Below, piece by piece: positions 57,061-64,000 of a stretch of 64,000 nucleotides of DNA. Each line of letters opens with the position of its first letter. Position 1 is the stretch's first letter. The position numbers and the translations under genes are program-made. The DNA is from Gambelia wislizenii (taxonomy: Eukaryota; Chordata; Lepidosauria; Squamata; Crotaphytidae): assembly GCA_030847615.1 (NCBI GenBank), contig JAUMIR010000011.1, positions 38,671,001 through 38,735,000 on the forward strand, in the 5' to 3' direction. The notes under the pieces are model-generated. The model was not told where the DNA came from and searched no databases. It worked only from the letters and a program-made list of their open reading frames with translations.

Positions 57061-57840
57061 GCAAATTGCTTGCACTGCTGCTGCCACCAAGTTTTTTTTT
57101 TTTTAAGATTATTTGCATTGTGCACTGGAAGGATATTTTGCACTTGCAACAAAAAGGTCAAGAACCAACACCCGTTTTCTCACCATGGCACTCATTTGCC
57201 AAGGGGAAAATCAACATGGTGACGCCAGGCGCTTGCCCTGTTAGCAAACCAGCTTTGCATTTCCTCCTATGGGAAAGCAATTCAAAGCAAATCGCTTGTC
57301 CCAATGAGCAGCAATGCACATTCCTCTAGCTGTTTTTTTTTTTTAAAGAACTCTGATATTTGGCCCCCTCCTTCCAAATATAGCAATAGGATGCAGGATC
57401 CTATTAAGCAGGTAGGATTCTCCTCACATTATGGAGTATTTTCACCATTTAGCCAGCCTCAACATTATAATTCATTCTTGCACATTTGTAACTGGCTTCT
57501 CGCTTCTCTGAATTTTTTTTGCTTGTAAGAGGCCTGTCTCTTTTAAGTCTCCTCTTGGCCATGCCCAATATATACAACCTCACAACCCCCTGTGTATGTT
57601 GTGATGGTCCTTCTAAGCATCTTGTGACGTCTGAAGGGAAGTCAACTTCCTCCACATCTCCCCCATACCATCTCATGTTTGTTAGGAGGCTACAGTTCTG
57701 TTTTGTGGGGAGAAGGAGCTGGTTTACAGATGTGTGCATTTGTATGTGCATAAGTGAGCTTTACAGGTACTGTGAACCACCACAAACACAAATAAACGGA
57801 TCTTGGAGCAAATCAAGCATGAATTCTCACTAGAAATTGT
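57061..57840. other. AT-richer spacer between CpG island C and the LINE cluster
   Basis: Composition changes sharply at 57060. Poly-T runs (57093, 57332) and no coding signal are seen. If a minus-strand gene starts in island C, this would be its upstream region. Confidence 0.45.
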
Positions 57841-57918
57841 CTTTGACTATTTATGGAAGCTGCCTTGGGCCCCACTTTGGGAGAAAGGCAGAATATAAAT
57901 GTAATAAATAAAAAAAAA
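57840..57918 (+). mobile_element. LINE 3' tail
   Basis: 'aagctgccttgggccccac' and 'ggagaaaggcagaatataaa' followed by an A-rich tail is the typical L2/RTE 3' terminus. The RTE fragment begins at once after its A-tract. Confidence 0.65.
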
Positions 57919-57924
57919 ATAGAA

Positions 57925-58195
57925 ACCAAAAAGATTCAATTGAGGCTGTCATACTTTGGGCATATCATGAGAAGACAGGACTCACTAGGAAAGAAAACAA
58001 TCCTTGGCAAGGTGGAAGGCAGTTGGGAAAGAGGAAGACCCCATTCCATAGAGGAAGACTCCATTAAGGAAGCCACAGGACTGAGTTTGCAAGACCTGAG
58101 GAGGGCTGTTAATAACAGGTTCTCCCGGAAATCTCTCATTCACATGGTAACCATAAGTTGAAGTTAACTTGATGGCAGTTAACAAGAAAAAAGAG
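57925..58195 (+). mobile_element. RTE/BovB-type LINE, ORF C-terminal fragment
   Basis: The frame 57853-58161 reads LSYFGHIMRRQDSLGKKTIL, then GKVEGSWERGRPHSIEEDS and LQDLRRAVNNRFSRKSLIHM. The FGHIMRR...GKVEG..GRGR pattern is the C-terminus of RTE-clade ORF2. The end, 'ttgaagttaacttgatggca', resembles the tail of the local SINEs. Confidence 0.75.
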
Positions 58196-58204
58196 GAAGA
58201 CTAC

Positions 58205-58945
58205 ATTTAGACTTCTCGGCCAGAGCTCCTCTAGTGCCTCCTCAAGCTACAAACCCCAGGGTCCCCCCACAGCGTCATGCCAGTTCAAGTGGATGCAGCA
58301 GCTAAAAAAGCCAATGCGATTTTGGGCTGCATCAATAGAACTATTGTGTCTAGATCAAGGGAAGTCATAGTGCTGCTCTATTCTGCCTTGGTCAGACCTC
58401 ACCTAGAATACTGTGTCCAGTTCTGGGCACCACAATTCAAAAAGGATATTGGAGCGTGTCCAGAGGAGGGTGACTAAAATGGTGAAAGGTCTGGAAACGA
58501 TGCCTTATGAGGAGAGACTTAGGGAGCTGGGTATGTTTAGCCTGGAAAAAAGACAGTTAAGAGGCGATATGATAGCCCTGTTTAAGTATTTGAAGGGGAT
58601 GTCACGTTGAGGATGAAGCAAGCTTGTTTTCTGCTACTACAGAGACTGGAACACGGAGCAATGGATGCAAGCTCCAGGAACAGAGATTCCACCTCAACAT
58701 TAGGAGGAACTTTTTGACAGAGCTGTTCGGCAGTGGAACGCACTCCCTCGGAGCGTGGTGGGGTCTCCTTCCTTCCTTGGAGGTCTTTAAACAGAGGCTG
58801 GATGGCCATCTGTCGGGGATGCTTTGATCATGATTTCCTGCGTGGAAGAATAGGGTTGGACTGGATGGCCCTCGAGGTCTCTTCCAACTCTGCAATTCTA
58901 TGATTCTATGATAGTGCCATCATTGTATAGTGTGAGTGGGCCCTT
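58205..58945. mobile_element. Palindromic MITE carrying a CR1 insertion
   Basis: Left part 58205-58288 ('caagctacaaaccccaggg', 'catgccagttcaagtgg') and right part 58913-58945 ('agtgccatcattgtatagtg') flank the CR1 copy. The MITE was therefore present before the CR1 insertion. Confidence 0.7.
58289..58912 (+). mobile_element. CR1 LINE, 3' end, inserted into a palindromic MITE
   Basis: It begins with the same 'agctaaaaaagccaatgcg' segment as the copy at 51.7 kb. The reading frame is broken near 58450 (bases missing before 'ttggagcgtgtcc') and near 58600-58730, so it is a decayed copy. The end is 'attctatgattctatgat'. The two halves of the MITE flank it. Confidence 0.92.
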
Positions 58946-59195
58946 TGCTATATGCTGCCAAGTCAGCTTCAACTTAAGTGGTTGCTGTGTGCCTTCACAT
59001 CGACCCTAAGGCGAACCTGTCATGGGGTTTTCTTGGCAAGATTTGTTCTGACAGCAGTTGCCACCATGGCCTTCCCTTGAGGGTGAGAGTACGTGACTTG
59101 TCCAAGGTCACCCAGTGGGCTTCCCTGGCCAAGCTGGGATTCAAACCCTGGTCTCCAGAGCTGTAGGCCCACCACTACATCACGCTGGCTCTCTC
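58945..59195 (-). mobile_element. tRNA-derived SINE, inverted, full length
   Basis: 'acatcgaccctaaggcgaac', 'catggggttttcttggcaag', 'gtgacttgtccaaggtcacc' and 'gattcaaaccctggtctcc' are followed by 'caccactacatcacgctggc'. It adjoins the MITE/CR1 composite. Confidence 0.92.
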
Positions 59196-59239
59196 TCTGA
59201 CTCTTCCCTGGTGGGTCAAAGGAGGGGCTGGGGGTAGGC

Positions 59240-59342
59240 CGGCCCCTCGGAGATGATGTTGGATGGCAGCTCCCAGCAGCCCTCTCTGGCCTAGGGGAAG
59301 CACGCTGGCAGCTGCAGTCCAGGAAGAACATCTGGAGGGCCA
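59240..59342. repeat. Foldback element
   Basis: 'gatgttggatggcagctccc' faces 'ggcagctgcagtccaggaag', ending in 'catctggagggccagc'. Confidence 0.6.
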
Positions 59343-59754
59343 GCCTTTGCACACCATGGATACAGGGAGTTAGCTGTACCCATGGCCTAGAAGTCCAGGA
59401 TGGAGATGAAATTATCTCTATTGAGTCACTCTCGTCCTCCCCATTTCCAAATCGGCTGGCCAAAGCAAAAGATGGAAGCCACACACCTTTGTTTGATGCC
59501 ACACTGCCCCAGCATCACCCAAGGACAGCTCAGAACAGAGACCCAGCAGGAGGTCTAAATATCCCAAGAGAACCAGCTCTCCTTAGAGGAGGGTTGCAGG
59601 GCTTTGAGTATCAGCTGCTACATTTGAGTATCAAGTGTACTTGCCACTTGCCACAGACCGAAACATACCCTGGGACCAAAATTAGGATGAGTCCTCATGG
59701 AGGGGAGGGGAGACAACAGACAAACAGACATACTTCCAGAGCTCTAGAAATGCC

Positions 59755-60193
59755 AAGTCCCTGGTAACAAAATTTATTGTCATGATTGAAGACAAGAAGT
59801 AGTAGTTTTATAAAGGTATTCTAATGTGTTGATAAAATAGTAAATATCCCATCTTTGTCATATTTCATCATGTGGAATAGAGTAGGACCTCAGGAAAAAG
59901 GCTTTGCTGTCTGTGATAATCAAGCCGGGGCAAATCCTGGCCCCTGGCTGAGAGACCCTCCCCAATGCTGCCGGAAGCAGTTCCAGGAGGTCCACAGTGT
60001 TGCCCGATGTCCTGGTAGACCGGTATCCAATGCCAGGAGGAAAAAGAAGAAGATTGTGGTGGAAAAGCAGCACACGCATTTCAAAGCCCACAAAACAGAC
60101 ACCCACCATGTTAGAGAGACTGAGGGAGGAAGAGAGAGAGAGCGCGACTCTCTCCCTGGACTATGGAGCAGTTCCTTCAGCCACGGAGGGGGC
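59755..60193 (-). other. Probable 3' UTR and poly(A) signal of the RagA/B gene
   Basis: Downstream of the stop, the minus strand runs about 415 bases without a recognisable repeat and then shows AATAAA at 59778-59773. It contains purine/pyrimidine-rich tracts near 60120-60150. The transcript end is inferred to fall near 59750; no transcript data are available here. Confidence 0.55.
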
Positions 60194-60291
60194 TCAGCGC
60201 ACGAGCAGGCTGTGCTTTGGACCATCCACTCTCTCCAGCTTCTCAAAATGCTTCCGGGCATTTCGGATGTTGATCAGCGTTGCTGCAGAAG
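60194..60291 (-). CDS. RRAGA/RRAGB: RagA/B last coding exon with stop
   Basis: The acceptor is CTCTTTCAG. The exon completes Pro, then reads [17 protein letters not shown] and [14 protein letters not shown] before TGA. The 98 bases fit the incoming phase exactly. The C-terminal helix is the most conserved end of RagA/B. Confidence 0.96.
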
Positions 60292-63200
60292 CTGAAAGAG
60301 AGGAGAATGTAAGGTGTGGGGGGATAAGAAAAGGCCAAACACAAACTGTGAGGTGCTTCCGTCCTCAAGGCTACGGCGGGGAGCTCAAACGCTTTTGAAC
60401 TTACGTATGGAAGGATCTGACATGACAACCATAACGTAAGTGTTCGATGTAAAGATGTCAATGAAGGCGGCAAAGTTGGAATTCCTGACCTCCATGCTCT
60501 GGAAAGATGCGGCCAGCTTACTGGGAGGGGAAGCAGAGGAGAAACACCAATGAGCCCATCATCCACACACCTCCTCCATTCTTTGCCTCTAGCCGTCACC
60601 TCCACCTCCCACCCCTCCCTTGATTCACTAGTCCGGCCTTCCATTTCTCCCAAAGAAGACGCATTCCCCACCCCATTGATCAGGCCCTTCATGCAAGCCC
60701 ACTGTAGTGCCACGTTCAGCCAAGACCACCACAGACAGAAGGAGACCAGGGTGGGCTGGGCTTGTTCACACACTGTGTGGTTCTTATTGCAAAAGATCAT
60801 TCATTATTTCCAACTATTGCTATTATTATTTTATTGGTTTATATCCCGCCTTTAGCACTGGTATGCAAGCCAGCTTAAAAAAATTAAACACATAAAGATA
60901 AAAGCTCACCTCACAAAAAACACACAAAAGTCAACATACTATTAAATTATCAACAGAATTAAAAGCATCTTTAAAACGCATCCATTTTATACTTTTGTAA
61001 CCAAAGCAGAACCCTGAACTCACCACTGTCTGAAGGATAACATGTGGGAGAAAATGTCGGTAACAAAGGGACTTTTTATTAAATGAACAAATAAATAAAA
61101 CACATCCATTGAAAAGCCTGTCTCTCTATGCATAGCACTCTGGGGAGCAGTGGCATAAAGTGACAAGCTGTTGTAATATTCATCAAAGGCATGGTTGTGT
61201 TAGTCTTTCTCAGTATAAAAAGACACAACGTAGTTAAGGAACACCTTTCAGAGACTAATAACCAAGAAGACATTTCTACCATAAGCTTTTGATGCAGAAA
61301 TCATGGAACAGCAGACCCACGGATTGGAAAGTAAGTTTTATTACACCGGTGGGCCTGACTGGAATATCTTCCAAAGAGTCAGAACCCCGAGTTGTTGTTA
61401 CAGAATATTTTTATACAGTATGCAAAAAGCAATTCCCGTTTCCTTCTCTTTGGTGTCAGCAGTTTCCCTTGAGTTTCCCTTGAGACAGTTTGTTGATAGT
61501 TCAAGGCAAGATAGCTTAGGAACAGTTAGGTATGGTTAGACCGTTATTAGAGAAAGAATTTGTTTACCTCATATGTTTATGTTTAGGGTTGATTAGTAAG
61601 AACATTGACTAGGCCCGAGAGTTAAAGGAAGAAGACTTTGCAGACTTCCAGAGTCTCATGGGCTATCTAGTCTGACCCCAAATAGTGATTGTATGTAACA
61701 GCATTCAGCAAACAGACATTAGAGGCTACATGCCCACTACACTTTCACGGACTCCAGTTTGCTTTATCAGAGGCAAGTGGCGAGCTGCTGTTTAAGAAAA
61801 ACCCTCCAACAGCAGCAGACCTGGGATCTGTTTCTGAAAGGGATCTTGCATAGACCCTGAATTCGCAACAGTGTCAGGGGGGCCCAGAAATCCCCCTCAT
61901 GCCTCCTCTCCTCAAATGGTTCTCACCACCACCAGGCAGCATCCCCTCACCTGGCACTTGGGATGTTCTGGCATTTTGTATAGTGTACACGCTGCACATG
62001 TTTTTCTGGAGCAGTGCCTCAACTGTGGAACTCCCTACGCAAGGAAGTTCGGCTGGCCCCGTCTCTTTTCAGCTTCCGGCAGCCAGCCAAAACAGTCCAT
62101 TCAGTGTTTGAAAATGCTCTGTTTTTAACTGTTTCAAAGTTGGATTTTAGGATTGTTTTTAGACTGCTTTTAGGAATTTTAAAAGACAATTTTAATGTGT
62201 TTTAAAACTTTTTTAAAAAATTGCATTGTACTCACCTGCAGCTCAGCTTGAATTGCTTAATTATGTTGCTGATTTTCTCAAATCTGTGGATATCGCGCTG
62301 CTCCTTACACTGATAATGGGAGATGACCTGTGAGAAAGGGCATGGCCAGTAAAAAGAGAAACCAGCATTATTAGTTCCATAACCAGAAAAGAACAAAAAT
62401 GCAACCAGTGTGTTGAAGCTCTCAGCCTCTAGGACGAGACACAGAGAAAGAGGGAAGTCAATGGGGACATCCCTACATCTCAAGGTAACAAGGGGAGGGG
62501 GCTTTGATGCCCATTGCCCTCAAAACTGCCAGGGGGAGTGAGAATAGGAAAACCCCATGGGATCGTTGCCCAGGTTGCCAGAGGCAGGAGCTCAGCATTC
62601 ATCCCAGCAAATGTCTTATGAAAAAAAGTTCTGCCTCCGCCCAGCGGTGTAGACCCTCAACACAGCTCTGCAGCCAGAGAGGGTTCAGGCCTTGCGGGTG
62701 AGGAACAGCCGGCTCAGGTTGAACTCTGGCTCAGGCTTCACCTTCTCTGCCAAACAGGAGGAGCAGAACAAAACTTCACATTTCTGACAAGGAGGAATGA
62801 GAGCTTTTCTTATATATTCCGCCAGGGGTTCTTAACCTGGGGTCCATGACCCACCCACCCCCCGGGATCAGTGGATAGATTTCAGTAGGTCTGCAAATTT
62901 CCACAACTGAAATCTAGCATTTCCTTCAATTATGAATGTAGGCAACAAACTACAAGAGTACCAGCAGTACTTATGACTTGGTCATCGAGAGAAATTGCAG
63001 ATCTTTTTGTACCATGCTACAACTGTTGGAGATATCTTGAAATATCATTTATGCTCATTGTTACCTCAAAATGACTTTAATTATAAGATACATCATTACA
63101 TCACATGTGATCACATAGGGGTCCACAGGCTTCACCAAACTGCCAAAATGTCCATGGGACAGAAAAAGTTAAGAACCCATGCAATTAAGCCTTTTACAGG

Positions 63201-64000
63201 GGAGAAGCAGTGGCTCTTTCAAGTAGGGCAGTCTGCTGCACCCATCTCACTGCCCTCAGCCTGTATCCCAGCTTAATTTCGCCCTTGGAGAAACGTACGT
63301 ATTACTCAGCTCCTGCACTGGAGCACCGCGAGTACTGAAACGGGACATCCCGGGGCATGGGGTGGGGACTCCCGGCTATCTTGCACGCTCTCACCAGGAA
63401 AGTGGCTCTTTCGAAGAGAAGAACTTCGTCAGCTTCGATGATTTGAGCAAAGTTCCTGAGGTTCATCTCCAACTGCTGGACGTTGGGAATCAGCTGGTAG
63501 ACGATACTGGACCATGCCTGCCCAAAGAGAAAGGCCCGGAAACAACTCAGCAGCTGGCATCCCCACCTCACACCTCGACTTGCATGCCAGGAGTGCCATG
63601 AGGGCATCTGCTGTGCCCTCCTGGAAATCCTGGGCGGCACCTCAATTCCTCCACACCCAGTAATTATATGGTAATATCCAATTTTATCCCAAGTGAGATT
63701 CTTGTGGGTGAGTGGGAATCTGAATCCAGGTCTTCCAGGTCCAATCCACAACTGCAACAGGGATGGGCAACTTTATGGCCCTTCCAGATGTTTTTGGTCT
63801 TCAGCCTCCACCAGCCCTTGCCAGCACAGTCAATCGTGAGGCATTATGGGAGTCAGAGGCCAAAAATATCCGATGGCCCTTTGCTTACCCTCATCCAACT
63901 ACACAACTGGCTATACACCGCTTGTAGGGGGGACAATCCAGGCAGAGATGGAGTGGGGAGGGGCACGGAGGCACAAACCTTGTAGAGGGTTTCATCCCAG
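60194..64000 (-). CDS. RRAGA/RRAGB: Rag GTPase RagA/RagB, 3' part of gene (five exons, 5' end outside window)
   Basis: Coding pieces in transcript order are 64000-63979, 63517-63395, 62327-62236, 60520-60405 and 60291-60194, with stop TGA at 60196-60194. They join in one frame with phases 0, 0, 2 and 1, and every intron is GT-AG. The product is about 149 residues, corresponding to roughly residue 165 to the end of a 313-residue RagA. It covers the last helix of the G domain ([19 protein letters not shown]) and the C-terminal roadblock domain ([50 protein letters not shown]). In the family this domain dimerises with RagC/D and sits on Ragulator at the lysosome, where the GTP-loaded form recruits mTORC1. 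Residues that differ from mammalian proteins as I remember them are Ile for Ala in RDIHRFEK and Val for Met near the C-terminus (LLVR). The ending HSLL is RagA-like, whereas the multi-exon structure is RRAGB-like, so the paralogue is left open. Confidence 0.96.
60405..60520 (-). CDS. RRAGA/RRAGB: RagA/B coding exon (38 codons plus split codons)
   Basis: The acceptor is CCCCTCCCAG and the donor is ATAC|GTAAGT. It encodes [29 protein letters not shown] and VMSDPSI, then leaves phase 1; the Pro codon is completed across the next junction. This is the core of the roadblock fold. Confidence 0.96.
60818..60990 (-). mobile_element. LINE 3' tail, inverted, in RagA/B intron
   Basis: 'tattggtttatatcccgcct' followed by 'gcaagccagcttaaaaaaat' is the reverse complement of an L2-like tail (gtaagctggct...gcgggatataaa). 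Confidence 0.6.
61180..61315 (-). repeat. Dispersed amniote repeat, inverted copy in RagA/B intron
   Basis: 'acacaacgtagttaaggaac', 'acctttcagagactaataac' and 'taccataagcttttgatgc' are the reverse of the 17.5-kb repeat. A weaker fragment lies at 61725-61790 and others at 10840-10960 and 22715-22805. Confidence 0.5.
61880..62222 (+). mobile_element. L2-like LINE 3' end, antisense in RagA/B intron
   Basis: It codes in pieces for [20 protein letters not shown], like other L2 C-termini, then continues with T-rich 3' UTR repeats ('tttttaactgtttcaaag', 'attgtttttagactgcttt'). It ends about 14 bases from the splice donor of the neighbouring Rag exon on the opposite strand. Confidence 0.75.
62236..62327 (-). 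CDS. RRAGA/RRAGB: RagA/B coding exon (30 codons plus 2 bases)
   Basis: The acceptor is CTTTCTCACAG and the donor is CAG|GTGAGT. It encodes [18 protein letters not shown] and then [13 protein letters not shown], leaving phase 2; the split codon is completed as Ser by the next exon. The intron side of the donor touches the 3' end of an antisense L2-like LINE within about 14 bases. Confidence 0.96.
62685..62746 (-). other. Exon-like open segment inside a RagA/B intron, unassigned
   Basis: A pyrimidine tract and GGCAG acceptor precede an open stretch reading [19 protein letters not shown] and a TGA. Entry must be in phase 1 after a two-base partial codon. The flanking Rag exons end in phase 0, and splicing from them would give Arg-Arg-stop, so it is not a normal Rag exon. 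It may be a terminal exon of another transcript, a fossil coding fragment, or chance. I do not recognise the protein. Confidence 0.2.
62824..63180. mobile_element. hAT-like non-autonomous element in RagA/B intron
   Basis: Left end 'caggggttcttaacctgggg' and right end 'aaaaagttaagaaccca' are inverted repeats with 'ggtccatgac' and 'gtccatgggac' inside them, a hAT/Charlie-type signature. The interior is AT-rich and noncoding. Confidence 0.7.
63395..63517 (-). CDS. RRAGA/RRAGB: RagA/B coding exon (41 codons)
   Basis: The acceptor is TCTTTGGGCAG and the donor is CTG|GTGAGA. The 123 bases encode [12 protein letters not shown] through LLFERATFL with both ends in phase 0. It covers the final G-domain helix, the linker and the first strand of the roadblock domain. 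Confidence 0.96.
63752..63880. repeat. Foldback element in RagA/B intron
   Basis: 'tatggcccttccagatgttt' faces 'aaaatatccgatggccc', and 'ggtcttcagcctccaccagc' faces 'tatgggagtcagaggcc'. Confidence 0.65.
63979..64000 (-). CDS. RRAGA/RRAGB: RagA/B coding exon, 3' portion (cut by window end)
   Basis: After one leading base the exon reads WDETLYK and ends in AAG followed by a GTTTGT donor. The junction is phase 0. The start of this exon lies beyond base 64,000. Confidence 0.92.

Noticed and set aside
55785..57161. 458-codon minus-strand frame with a leucine-rich 'signal peptide'
   Set aside because: The leucines are encoded by a (GGA)n microsatellite and the rest by tandem repeats. I keep it only as a possible first exon, not as a gene.
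57853..58161. 102-codon open frame as a host gene
   Set aside because: FGHIMRR...GKVEG pattern is RTE LINE ORF2.
62685..62746. Alternative Rag exon
   Set aside because: Phase mismatch: splicing from the phase-0 Rag exons yields Arg-Arg-stop.
1..64000. CRISPR arrays, operons, ribosome binding sites, bacterial elements
   Set aside because: The sequence is vertebrate nuclear DNA; none of these is present.

Overview
This window reads as nuclear DNA of a squamate reptile, most likely a lizard and perhaps an iguanian. The evidence is the repeat mixture: CR1 LINE 3' ends ending in the ATTCTATG motif, L2-like LINE tails, tRNA-derived SINEs whose tail resembles an RTE/BovB LINE tail, many palindromic non-autonomous DNA transposons with 'actacaactcccagaatcc' cores, and pogo/Tigger-like and hAT-like elements. 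Homopurine, poly-C and (CA)n tracts are frequent and there are three CpG-island-like blocks, which would suit a gene-dense GC-rich chromosome. The species call is inference.

Only one gene is certain. The right end (about 59.75-64 kb, minus strand) carries the last five coding exons, the stop codon and a plausible poly(A) signal of a Rag GTPase of the RagA/RagB type. This is the lysosomal small GTPase that pairs with RagC/D and recruits mTORC1 when amino acids are plentiful. All four splice junctions have GT-AG ends and matching phases. The five exons encode about 149 residues: the end of the G domain and the whole C-terminal roadblock domain. The 5' exons lie beyond base 64,000.

The remaining ~59 kb shows no exon that I can assign to a known protein. 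Layout: 1-4 kb, repeats; 4.06-4.76 kb, CpG island A with a possible 17-codon minus-strand first exon; 5-43 kb, noncoding DNA rich in SINEs, palindromic MITEs, pogo-like MITEs and L2/CR1 pieces; 43.1-44.5 kb, CpG island B with GC boxes, a PBX-MEIS/PREP decamer, a G-quadruplex tract and a strong minus-strand splice donor; 44.5-54 kb, repeats including a 3' CR1 copy; 54.26-57.06 kb, a GC-rich tandem array merging into CpG island C; 57.4-59.5 kb, RTE, CR1 and SINE insertions; then the Rag gene. If islands A-C are promoters, the possible start sites found all point to the minus strand, the same direction as the Rag gene.

Long open frames in the GC-rich blocks are not treated as genes, because high GC and repeats explain them. 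Family names for repeats rest on recognition of motifs from memory and were not checked by search.
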